This document shows, in pieces, positions 53,850 through 64,000 of a stretch of DNA of 64,000 nt (positions are counted from its first letter, which is position 1; every line of letters starts with the position of its first letter). Source of the stretch: Hermodice carunculata (lineage: Eukaryota; Annelida; Polychaeta; Eunicida; Amphinomidae); assembly GCA_964020975.1 (NCBI GenBank), contig OZ026622.1:570501-634500 (forward strand), in the 5' to 3' direction. The position numbers were made by a program, and so were the translations under genes. The notes beneath the pieces are model-generated. The model made no database searches and was not told where the DNA came from. It saw nothing but the letters and a program-made list of their open reading frames with translations.

Positions 53850-56732
53850 ACATTCCTAACTATATAAGTGATACCTATGTGCTTCCTCCAATTTCTAACT
53901 GTGACCATAGTGTTGTAGGTGCTAACCTAATGTTTCGGAAAAAGAGAGATCATACATTCAAGAGACGCATTTGGGAATATGGTAAAGCAGACTTTGAAGT
54001 CTTCAGAACTTCCCTTCGAAGCGTGGACTGGAATTCGTGTTTTGTTTCTGAAGATATTGATTCGTGTTGTGATTCCTGGTCCACATTGTTCATGTAAACT
54101 GCCGAACAATCAATCCAAAACAAAAATATTGAAGTCAGACCACATGATTTACCGTGGTACAACTCCAGCCTACGTTCACTTAAACGTCAAGTTAAAAGAA
54201 AATACGAAAATGCTAAACGTCAAAATTTCAACACCCATGCATTGACCTCTTTTTGTCAAGTTCGAAACCATTATCAACAACAGCTTAAAACTGCTGAAGA
54301 CCAGTACAATACTAAGCTTTGTGAGGACCTCAACAACCCTCCCAAGAAAAGCAAAAGTTGGTGGCGCACAGTTAAATATCTTTTTAACTGTAATCAATCT
54401 TCAACTGTTCCCTCTCATACATGGTGGTAAGCACATTTCTGATTCTCTGTCCAAAGTTGAAATTTTTAATTCTTACTTTCTAGAACAATGTAACGTTGAT
54501 TCTGCAACGGCCAGTTTACCCGAACATACGGATCCTGCTGCATCTACGCTTGACTCACTCACTGTAACGGAGAGAGAAGTTCTTCAGGTGCTTTTAAGTC
54601 TTGACACAACTAAAGCTTCTGGTCCTGATGGTATAAGTTCAAAACTGCTCAAAGAAGCCGCACCTGTTATCTCCCCCTCACTTGCTAGATTATTTAACTT
54701 TTCACTTTCTAATAGACAATTATTTTCAGCTTGGAAAAGAGCAAACGTTTCTCCACTTTGTAAAAAAAGGTCCGGAGAATTCATGCAATAATTACAGGCC
54801 TGTGTCTCTACTCAGCTATGTTGGAAAAGTTCTAGAAAAGATAGTTTTTAAGCACGTATTTAACTTTTTTCGGGACAACATTGTTACCTCCGCTCATCAG
54901 TCAGGTTTCATACCGGGCGACTCGACGGTCAATCAATTGCTGCTTCTCTATCATGAACTATATTTAGCCTTGGATCAACAAAAGGAAGTTCGAATCCTTT
55001 TCTTAGACATTAGTAAAGCTTTCGACAAGGTTTGGCATTCTGGCCTTTTGAGAAAAACCAAAGAGAGCAGGTATTGAGGGAGATCTTCACGATTGGTTTT
55101 CGGATTATATAAAGAATCGCTACCAACGCGTAGTTATTCAAGGTCAGCCCTCCAGTTGGGGTAAAATTTGTGCTGGAGTGCCACAAGGTTCCGTGCTGGG
55201 GCCTCTTTTGTTCCTTATTTACATCAACGATATTGTGGATCTTGTTCATTGTAACATAAAATTGTTTGCTTATGATACCTCTCTGTACTTGAATATTGAT
55301 AATCCCTTTACTGCCGCTGAAATTATGAATTCCGAACTTGCTGATATTGATCAATGGTCCAAAGATTGGCTGGTGACCTTTAATGCTCTAAAAACTAACT
55401 CCATGCTCATATCTCGGAAGACAAACCAAACTAACCATCCACCTATTCATTTTCAAGGTCATGTATTGCAAAATGTTACCCATCATAAACACCTTGGACT
55501 TACAATACGCTCCGATTTAAGATGGTCCAATCACATTACTGAAATCTCTAACAAATCTAGTAAACTTATTAACATTATGAAAAACTTGAAGTTTAAGTTA
55601 GACAGAAGTACACTCGAAACTATTTATATTAGTTTTCTCATGCCGATTCTCGAATACGGTAGTCAAGTGTGGAGTGCGTGTTCGGTATTTGACGAGGAAA
55701 GGCTGGAAAACGTTCAATTAAGTGCTGCTTGTATTGTTAATGGTGCAATGCACGGAACGAACATTGCTAAGCTATACGAAGAAACCGGATGGTCAAGTCT
55801 TGCCAAACGTAGAGAAATATCAAAACTGACATTAAGGTACAAACTTGTTAACAAGCTCGTTCCTGATTCATTGTGCTCAGTTCTTCTTACTGCTTCTACT
55901 GCGGGTAACCAAAGCTATCAAACTCGTCCGCAATTTAATCTTCCCCATTTTCGTGCTCGTACTGAACTATTTGATAATTCACTTTCCCCCTCGACTATTA
56001 GGCTGTGGAATCAGTTACCTCTAGAAACTAGACATTCAGCTTCAACCAAAATATTCAAGTCAAACATTATGAAGCCAATGGTCAGAGCTATCAAATTCCC
56101 TGAATTATACAATTTTGGTGACCGATTTCTCGCAGTTCAACACACCCGCCTTCGCCTGGGTGCGAGCCAGTTATATTCTCACTTGTTTAAGATCGGCGTG
56201 AAAGATACACCTTTATGTGATTGTGGTATATCCAGTGAAGATGCGTGGCATTACTTCTTTATATGTCCTTCCTATGCTGATCAGCAATCAGTTCTCCATA
56301 CTACGATTTCCTTGTATGCTCCGTTCACATTACAGACAGTATTATACGGCTGCCCTGAATGTTCTCTTGAAGTAAATATTGCAATTTTTTTCAGCAGTAC
56401 ACGAGTATATTTACGAAACCGGCCGCTTCAAACCGGCAGGCATAGGTTAGATTTTTAGGTAAAACGAACACATATCAGATTCTGCTACAATGCTAGCTTA
56501 TGATACACATTTGCAGACCTAATATAGTAATAAATTACATAGCCCCACTATCTGTTACGTCACTGTGTTCGTCATCTTATTATTTGTCTAATGCGTCTAG
56601 TTCTGTCCGGTTTTTGTGTTGTCCTTTCTCGCAAGAAGGATTCGAATAGGGTTTTGCCCTTTTCCCCAATTGCTGAGGTTATTATATTGTATGATAATTT
56701 CGATGTATTTGATCAATAAATATGTTTAAATC
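53850..56732 (+). mobile_element. LINE (CR1/Jockey-type), most complete copy, 5'-truncated in the endonuclease
   Basis: The insertion begins within the C-terminus of the apurinic-type endonuclease and runs to the 3' end near 56732. It contains a linker, reverse transcriptase, thumb, C-terminal Cys/His motif and a 3' UTR of about 270 bp with the stem-loop AGGGTTTTGCCCT (56648-56660) and an AATAAATATGTTTAAATCA terminus. HINE-1 copy F starts at the next bases. No ORF1 is present. Its protein is very close to that of the reverse copy at 49-51 kb, and its 3' end is shared with the 23.7-24.5 kb fragment, so all three belong to one active-in-the-past family. Clade naming is by motif only. Confidence 0.92.
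53855..56458 (+). pseudogene. LINE ORF2 (endonuclease end, reverse transcriptase, Cys/His tail), frameshifted
   Basis: In order: YISDTYVLPPISNCDHSVVG (DH of the endonuclease end, about 53860-53915); linker CQVRNHYQQQLKTAEDQ; ASGPDGISSKLLKEA (about 54615-54660); NNYRPVSLLSYVGKVLEK; HQSGFIPGDSTVNQLL; FLDISKAFD with the first catalytic Asp (about 55000-55026); VPQGSVLGPLLFLIYIND (about 55177-55230); then FAYD at 55265-55276, where the family has FADD; thumb LEYGSQVWS and KLYEETGWSSLAKRRE; and CDCGISSEDAWHYFFIC near 56218-56268. One stop (54095-54097) and frame changes near 54420, 54770 (an A run) and 55060 break it. The last 426 codons are open. Confidence 0.9.
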
Positions 56733-56733
56733 A

Positions 56734-58178
56734 ACTAGAAATGAAGATTTGCTTCACAGCAAACCTGTCTGGGTGCCTTCAAAATGAGAACAGTTTGAAA
56801 TGCTACACTATTCAATATAATCTAAATTTTGTGTATTGGCCCAATTTGTATAAATTAGAATGCTATAACTTTTGTTCTTAGTTTATTGCATGTGGCTCTA
56901 TCACAAACTTGTAAACTGAAGTTTGAATGACACCACTATCTATTGCAGTTATGAAGCTATTAAAGATTTTATTTTTGTGCATTGTATAATTGACATAAAT
57001 TAAACGCCTACAACTTTGGTGTATTGTTCATTGGATGTACGTATGTCCCAAAGCTACAAATTGAAGTTGCACTGATACCTCTGTGTATTAGAGTTTTGAA
57101 GTTATTCAAGATTTAGATTTTGTGTATTCGCCTTATTCGCATAAATTAAAATCCTACAACTTTGGTTCATGGCTTATTGGATGCACCTATGTTACAAACA
57201 TATAGAGTGAAGTTGAAGTGGCACCTCAATGATAGTTTTGAAGCTATTCAAGATTTGAATTTTGGGTATTTACCTAATTTCCATGAATTAAAATTCTGCA
57301 ACATTGGTTCATGGTTCATTAGATGCGGCTATGTTGCAAACCTACAAATTGAAGTTGGAATGGCACCTCTATGTGCAATAGTTTTGAAGTTGTTTAAGAC
57401 TTAAATTTTGTGTATTCACCTAATTTGCTTAAATTAAAATTTTACATTTTTGTTTCATTTGATGCGTGTATGTTACAAACCTTGAAATTGAAGTTAGGAT
57501 GCCACCTCTTTCTATAATAATTTTGAAGTTATTCAAAAAGATTTAAATTTGGTGTGTTTTGCATAAATTAAAACTTTACAACTTTGGCTTATGGATTATT
57601 GGATTCGGCTTTGTTACAAACCTTTAAATTGAAGTTTGAGTGAAACCTCTATCTATAGTATTTTCAAGCTATTCAAGATTGTAATTTTGAATATTTACCT
57701 AATTTACATAAATTGAAATCCTACAACTTTTGTTCATTGTTCTTTTGATGGGGATTTGCCATAAACCTTTTACTTGAAGTTGAAATGGCTACTCTATCTA
57801 TAATAGTTTTGGAGATATTCAACTTTTAAATTTTTCAATGCCCCTAATTAGCATAATTTGAGATTCCACAACTTTCATTTGCTGTCCATTGTATTGGCAG
57901 GTGTCGCAAACCTATAAATGCACATTGAAATTTTGTGCCCATCTGCAAATAGTTCGGAAGATATGGAGCTTTAAAAATTTTAATAACCCCTCATTTGCAC
58001 AATTTTAAACATCACGACTATTCCAAACCAGGTGCAAAATTTCATTTGTAGGTGAGTCACTATGGCAAGTTTGGTGGTTTCCGAAATAATAGGGTCCGAG
58101 AAAAACTCCGGTCGTAAAGAAAAAAGAAAGAAAGAATACTTGGAAAGACAAAATGTCTGGGTCGGCACCCAGACATAA
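56734..58178 (+). mobile_element. HINE-1 copy F, complete ends, seven core units
   Basis: The left end ACTAGAAATGAAG begins at the LINE 3' terminus. It is followed by a hairpin (GATTTGC 56746-56752, GCAAACC 56759-56765) and TGTCTGGGTGCC (56766-56777). Core units are marked by AAATTGAAGTTGG-like phrases near 56902, 57047, 57196, 57337, 57474, 57617 and 57760, spaced 137-149 bp. A short GAAA tract (58118-58135) precedes the 3' hairpin, ATGTCTGGGT, loop CGGC, ACCCAGACAT (58153-58176, perfect 10-bp arms), ending AATG. The GGG/CCC version of the arms matches this copy's own 5' motif. Confidence 0.82.
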
Positions 58179-58489
58179 TGAATAAAGAACATGTACATCA
58201 TGGAGAGATACACAGAATTAAGTCAAGTGTCGGTATCGTCACGCCACTTTATAGTGTCGACGTGCGGTTCCTTTGAATGTAAGCATACATAAGTATTTAT
58301 GAAGGTATCGGAAAGCAAAATAGAAAGAAAACAGCATGACAATGCATCCAGAGGCAGTGAATGATGTGTTAACTTGTTTCAGCATGGCATAATAAAGTGT
58401 CTGCTACAATCAATGGAACATGTGAAACATATTATTGGTGCGATATAATGCTGGCCAGTTTACTGCCTGTAAATATGTAAGTCATTGAA
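58179..58489. other. No gene seen
   Basis: Unique sequence between HINE-1 copy F and repeat R3. Confidence 0.45.
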
Positions 58490-58865
58490 GCTCTGCATTT
58501 ATTAGCAAAACTTCACGTATTTAGCTAATTCATCATTTGTCAAGCTCATATTTATTCATTATTATGTGGGTTGTCTTTGCTCAATATTTAGCTTAGACAA
58601 GGAGGCGCTACTCAGAGAGACATGTACGGTTATAGGCTCCGAAACATGCTATGAGCAATTACCCGCTGAAGACCCTTTAACTTATTTGGGCTGATACAGC
58701 CTATATGTCAAAATTCTACAGAAGAACGTGTGCAATGTGGACAATGGTATTTCCATATGTATATAGGTTACACAGTGACAGGTTAGCTTTTGGAGAGTAA
58801 ATAGTTCGGACTGAGGAATTAGGTAATGAAGTGGTTCCGGACAAGAAGACACAAATACAATAATG
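58490..58865 (+). repeat. Dispersed repeat R3, copy 3 (longest)
   Basis: Full-length representative of R3, from GCAAAACTTCACG to GAAGTGGTTCCGGACAAGAA. Copies are at 21848-22195 (reverse) and 45809-45990. No terminal inverted repeat, hairpin or coding frame was recognised. Confidence 0.75.
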
Positions 58866-58994
58866 TTAGCACGCCCTCTGGTGAGGTGTTCGGAAATGAA
58901 ATTCATATTATTAAAGAAGTGACAAAATTGTTTCCTCCCTTGATAAACAGAGAAACTTGTAGCTTGCAACTGCCATTGACACTGTCGACTGTAA
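58866..58994. other. Spacer between R3 and MITE-2
   Basis: No feature recognised. Confidence 0.4.
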
Positions 58995-59462
58995 GGTCTT
59001 GGACTAGTAACCCCTGAAGGTCAGGTCAACTGATCCACAACTTTTGATAAGTACTGAATACTGTTGGTGTGTCTATTGGATGTTAATATCACAGGAGCAG
59101 AGCATCCCAAATTATGTCCCACCGTAATTTTGGATACGAAAATATTTATCAACTGTGAGTTTTAGAAAGACACTGCTACTCTAGAAATATTTCAAATCAT
59201 TTGATAACTTTATATGTGTATTTTTGGAGACATATTTGGCGCGGAACGGTCCATCATGGAGGTAAGGTACACAAATGCACCTGTAAAAAAATCTAATCAC
59301 ATGACCCCCCCCCCCATTTTCTTGGTTTTACTGGTATTAGTATAACTTGAGGCAGAATGCAAAGGAAGTTGTGGTTTTACGTTTCAAATAGGAGAAATAA
59401 GCCAGCGAATGTCGCTGTTTTAACATGTAAATGGATTAGACCTAGGTTACTGGTCCAAGGCC
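58995..59462 (+). mobile_element. MITE-2 copy 1 (no internal insertion)
   Basis: About 468 bp starting GGTCTTGGACTAGTAACC and ending GGTTACTGGTCCAAGGCC, an 18-bp terminal inverted repeat with two mismatches; one more base (A/T) pairs outside it. A second copy lies at 60199-60869. This copy keeps the uninterrupted sequence GTACTGAATACTGTTGG (about 59053-59069), which is the empty site of the MITE-1 insertion in copy 2. It includes a run of 11 C at 59305-59315. No transposase. Confidence 0.82.
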
Positions 59463-59822
59463 TATACCCGAATATACAAGCTTTTGAGTGTGCATGTATA
59501 TGCATGTTTTTCTGTGCATACACCTGAACCAAATGACACATTTTACTATTTTTTCATATTTGCTAAGCACACAACTGGCGTCAAGAAGAAATATCATATT
59601 TGTTGGCCACATCTGAGCCAAATACAATTGGGCTTAATTATGGCAGGGGTGGACCATGCTCTGTCGGGGGTCATTGCAGGTACAACTCAGCTATGTGTGT
59701 CCTTTTATGACAAGAATATATGCCAATACCGGTAAATTACTTCGATTGCCTTCCACTTTGTGTTAATTACATATTTTTGTAGTATTTCACATGACATGTT
59801 GATGTTAACACGAGAGTTCCAA
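59463..59822. other. No gene seen
   Basis: Unique sequence. An 83-codon + frame (59484-59735) has no recognisable motif. Confidence 0.45.
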
Positions 59823-60012
59823 GAGGGTGGGAAAGGGGTTTCCCGTACTGGCATACTGGGGCTGTTTATTTACCGTACTCGTGTACTGGAAGCCCTCTTA
59901 TTTTACGTACTTCGTACTATCCAAAATTTTGAAAGATTTTTATTTTCTGTACTACGTACTCTACAAAAATAATTACCTGTACCAGCGTACTGAACCCCCC
60001 CTTACCCCCCTT
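59823..60012 (+). mobile_element. MITE-1 copy (stand-alone)
   Basis: Starts GAGGGTGGGAAAGGGG and ends ACCCCCCTTC (60013 is the last C if the 6-bp duplication is accepted). Flanking hexamers are TTCCAA on both sides. Terminal 35 bp are imperfectly inverted. The interior carries repeated GTACTNC/GTAC words. It matches the copy at 60266 over its whole length with few differences. Confidence 0.87.
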
Positions 60013-60198
60013 CTTCCAAGCTGCACTGTCTATTGCAATTGGGAAGGTGATACACACAAATGCAAGAGCTTTTGTTTCATACAATATAAACAACTTTAAC
60101 ATCCAATCATTTTATGTTTGTTTTTTTCAAGTACCACATTGTACTTTATGATGACAAAAAATAAAGCTTGTACATGCAGATTACTATGTATATATATA
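60013..60198. other. Spacer between MITE-1 and MITE-2 copy 2
   Basis: No feature recognised except a short TA patch at 60188-60198. Confidence 0.4.
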
Positions 60199-60869
60199 GG
60201 TCTTGGACTAGTAACCCCTCAAGGTCGGGTCAACTGATCCACAACTTTTGATCGAGTACTGAATAGAGGGTGGGAAAGGGGTTTCCCGTACTGGCGCACT
60301 GGGGCTTTTTATTTACCGTACTGGTGTACTGGAAGCCCTCTTATTTTACGTACTTCGTACTATCCAAAATTTTTAGAGAGTTTTATTTTCCGTACTACGT
60401 ACTCTACAAAAAAATTACCTGTACCAGCGTACTGAACCCCCCCTTACCCCCCTTCTGAATACTGTTGGTGTGCCTATTGGGTGTTAATATCACAGTAGCA
60501 GAGCATCATGAGTTAAGTCCCATCATGATTTTGGATACGAATATACTTATCAACTGTGAGTCTTAGAAAGGCACTGTTACTCTAGAAATATTTTAAATCA
60601 TTAAATAACTGTGTATTTTTGGAGACATATTTGGTGGCGCGGAACGGTCCATCATATAGGTAAGGTACACAAATGCACCTGTAAAAATCAAATCACATGA
60701 CCCCCCCCCCCCCCACATTTTCTTGGTTTTAACTTGCTGCTATCGATATAAACTTGAAGCAGAATGCAAAGGAAAGTGTGGTTTTACGTTTCAAATAGGA
60801 GAAATATACCAGCGAATGTCGCTATTTTAACATGTAAATGCATTAGACCTGGTTACTGGTCCAAGACCT
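60199..60869 (+). mobile_element. MITE-2 copy 2, interrupted by MITE-1
   Basis: Starts GGTCTTGGACTAGTAACC and ends GGTTACTGGTCCAAGACC. Outside the nested element it matches copy 1 along its length with scattered substitutions and small indels, such as a longer C run (60701-60714). The insertion splits it at GTACTGAATA. Confidence 0.85.
60266..60455 (+). mobile_element. MITE-1 copy nested in MITE-2, with target duplication
   Basis: Starts GAGGGTGGGAAAGGGG and ends CCCCCCTTC. TGAATA stands on both sides, and a C precedes it on both sides too, so the duplication is 6 or 7 bp. Comparison with the empty site in copy 1 shows a simple insertion with nothing lost. The flanks of the other two copies favour 6 bp. 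Confidence 0.9.
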
Positions 60870-61495
60870 GTAAAGCGTAGAGCGGGGTCTTGCGGTTCCA
60901 GAGTGAGGTTATCCGAAGATACGGAATCAAACAGGCCATACGGACTGGTACACCCGGCGCATGCAGTATGCTTTAACGAATGACGTTGCTTGTTAGTTAC
61001 CAAAACGAGATAACGCTTCGCATAATTAACTCCCTTTGTCTCGAAGTTCTGTAGCTTGACGCTCACCTCCTTCTTGATAATTGTGGAAGTCTAATCTGTA
61101 TAATGTAAAAGCCACCTGGGATCCAGATATGTCATTGATCTATGTTTTTGCGCGGATGTATGTTAATTAACCTAATAATGTGAAAATAGAAAGCCATTTG
61201 CCAGAAAGGAGCCGCTTTCGTGTTGTGTCCTAACGCGGTATTAATTAAACGGTATTATAACATTGGACTCCTGTCATAAAACGTTTCTTTAGCTTACGTG
61301 CTGAAATTACATTGTGACAAGTGAATTCCACAAGGTATCATGGTGGTCTAAACTCTGATCTGATACTGATCAGAGTGTATATATCACATGCTATGTTTTA
61401 TTGTGAATTTTCAAGAGACATGGCCAGAATGTTAAATATTAAGAGCCAACATATATGTACCACAAAATTAAGCTATTTAAGAAATGCCGATAAAC
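60870..61495. other. No gene seen
   Basis: Unique sequence. A 79-codon minus frame (60827-61066) overlaps the MITE-2 end and shows no motif. Confidence 0.45.
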
Positions 61496-61752
<257 letters not shown>

Positions 61753-63499
61753 TCATTGATATCTAATAGATGAAAATTTAAAAAGAGAGACATCTAACTC
61801 AAAAGGTTGTGATGTCTTAAGCTAGCCTCAAACCGCCCCCGCATTCCCCCCTCCTAAGAAGAAAGCCGTGTGTGCCTAAATGTTTTGGGTGAGCGTGGAG
61901 TCATTTTACAATGATAAGCAATCGGCCTTTACTCTGATTTATTACTTAGCGGGCATTTGTGGTTTGATGTTGTAAAATAAGCTTCCACGAGGGAACCAAT
62001 TTTTGCTTTAGGAAGCACTTCTTTTCAGCACAGATAATATGTTAAAAATGTAGAACATCCGACCATTTTGGTGACATACGATTATTTAATGGCAATATGT
62101 GAACAATTTTCTCAAATGAGCACGTGAACATTTCCCTGGCCTTTCAGCTTTAACCCTTTCCGTTCCACGTAAGGTTGAGTCCTTGACGTGGACTCCAAGG
62201 AAAAGTGTTAACCTGAGGTATGTTATCTTGACAGATGTCAACTGCAATTTTCTTCCGAATCATTATTAAATTCTGTTGAAAATAGTCCAAAACATTGAAG
62301 CAGACCACATTTGACCATCGGCCGGCTTTGTAGAGTTTGAGTAGAGGACATCATTGAGCTGAGAGGCGAGCAACATCAATTTACAGTCAATGCATTTTTT
62401 TTTCCAAGGTTTCAAAGTAAGTAAGTTTTTCGAAGTGAGCATTGAAAAAATTAAGTGAGCGACAATATACTTTATTTTTGTCTGTACATATGTTTAAATT
62501 TTGTTATAAGATAGATACAGATGAAGTGGCCTGTAAGGAGTTCACCATGGGATAATAGTTCGGCTGACGTTTTATGACTTGTTGGTTTCCCGCTGATGAC
62601 CCGTTTATTAATTTATTCTAATGTAAAAACCCTACAATTTTTTAAACTTGTGTAGCAAATATGATAATAGCGTTTAATTAAGGTATAGTTTCGACATAGA
62701 CAATGACTGTGTTGAAATTGGAGCCAAGAAAGATAGGATTGGGAGGGCGAGCAGAACTGCACCGAGAATACGGCACTGTTGCACTTGTTTGTATAATCAG
62801 TGTTTTAGTAAACGATATTCGAAAAAAGATGTCATAAAAATCATGGGATTGGGCCGATAAACGGCCTAATATTTAATATGTATTTTTACTGTTAGAGACA
62901 CATGAAGATATCTAAATCAGACTCATCTAATTAACTCATCTTTGTCAACAAGAAGTGGTGTGCCAGGAAAATTGGGCCCCTAAACACCCATGCACATTAA
63001 ACAGGCGTTTTGGTTTTGTTTTTATTATTTTTCTTGTAATATTTGTTATACCCAAGGGACCCATTTGCTACAATAATTCTTGTAACTATAGTTGACTCCT
63101 ATGGAAGGTTTACAATCGTGCTACTCGGTGTAGATCAACTGCCACATGTCAAAAGGTGAAATGAATTTTTTGATGTATGTAAACGACAAATGCCGTATAT
63201 TACATATCTGCAAATAAACACTCGACGTGGTCACAAGTTGACCAAGTTTATGGATCCATACTTGTGGAACAAGTTTTAGGTTAATTTCAAATACATTTCT
63301 TGTTTCCCTGCCTTTAAAGAAGGGCAACTCACAAAACACTATCCACAAACTTATAACAACTGAATTCCTAAATTAGTTTTATTATTACTATATTAAGGAT
63401 AACAGATAGAAGGGGAAAAAATGTTATTACCCTTTTCCAAATAAATCTGCATTTACTTTACAACCCCAGACTAACAGAATATTGTTTTATAGTATAGTA
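61753..63499. other. No gene seen
   Basis: Unique AT-rich sequence. No recognisable gene or repeat. Confidence 0.5.
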
Positions 63500-64000
63500 T
63501 AAACATATTTATTTTCTCTGGATTGCCTAATAGTACACAAAGACTAATCTGGAGGCTCTCCAGTACATAAAAAGGACGCACAGGAATATATACAATACAC
63601 ACTGGACGAGAACAGAAGACTAAATTTACGGCTTGTACACGAATAATACAATTGATGCCAGATAGTGGAGACTTATAATTAGATCATATACTAAATTAGT
63701 ACATGAAACGTCTATATGCGTTCTGGAAAGGTACCTTAAAGGACTCTAAATTCTTGGGACGGACTCTAAATATATGGGACCATTTGTGAAGAAAACTAAC
63801 TGTACAGCCCTCTACGGTACCAATTTTTTATGCACTGGTAGCTAAAGCATATATTGGGGGGGGGGGGGGGCGGTGGCAAGGTCATGAGCTCCAGATTGGT
63901 GCAAAGATCAACATTTGTCCCGGCCTAATTGTTAAACAGACACAGTAAAAACCAAATGGCCGGGTTTTATGCTCTTTATGTTTATTTTTCTTCCAAAACA
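63500..64000 (-). other. Possible LINE 3' end (reverse), cut by window edge
   Basis: On the minus strand a stem-loop CTGGAG, loop AGC, CTCCAG ends at 63549, followed by AATAAATATGTTTA (63503-63516), the same terminal phrase as the LINE ending at 56.73 kb. Upstream sequence to the window edge has no readable protein, so only a 3' UTR could be present. A run of 15 G lies at 63856-63870. Confidence 0.3.

Overview
The window reads as repeat-dense, non-coding DNA from an AT-rich animal genome. No bacterial gene organisation is present, and I recognise no host protein-coding exon, tRNA or rRNA. The mixture of many 5'-truncated non-LTR retrotransposons (CR1/L2/Jockey-type), short elements with internal ~145-bp tandem repeats and a 3' hairpin, small inverted-repeat DNA elements and very long microsatellites suggests a marine invertebrate (mollusc, hemichordate, cephalochordate or similar). 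The species cannot be fixed from sequence alone. The region is probably intergenic or a very large intron.

Layout: a LINE 3' relic opens the window (1-990) and a second lies at 4.28-5.04 kb. Copies of a hairpin-ended, tandem-repeat-cored family (called HINE-1 here) lie at 6.33-7.48, 8.56-9.27, 17.82-19.14, 31.36-32.51, 38.77-38.84 (3' end only, reverse), 40.98-41.75 (reverse) and 56.73-58.18 kb. A second family of identical architecture but unrelated core (HINE-2) occupies 26.70-28.46 kb, next to a hAT-like MITE. Further LINE pieces sit at 23.7-24.5 kb, 48.8-50.9 kb (reverse), 51.3-51.9 kb, 51.9 kb (3' tail of a reverse element) and 53.85-56.73 kb. The last is the most complete, with the end of an endonuclease, the whole reverse transcriptase and a C-terminal Cys/His motif, but it carries frameshifts and a changed catalytic motif. 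Two MITE families are at 35.1 and 59.0-60.9 kb, one nested in the other with a clean empty site. Four further unnamed dispersed families are supported by pairs or trios of copies inside the window.

How parts work together: these are transposable elements, so the working units are cis-structures. The LINE 3' ends share a small stem-loop with compensatory changes plus a common end, consistent with a site read by the encoded reverse transcriptase. The HINE families share a small 5' hairpin, a 5' subterminal repeat and a 3' hairpin. The 5' repeat and both hairpin arms change together between copies, which points to a constrained recognition signal. HINE-2 also multiplies an inverted pair of nuclear-receptor-type half sites about ten times.

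Limits: all similarity statements come from reading the sequence by eye. No alignment, database search or expression data were available. Element boundaries are accurate to a few bases where termini are named and to tens of bases elsewhere.
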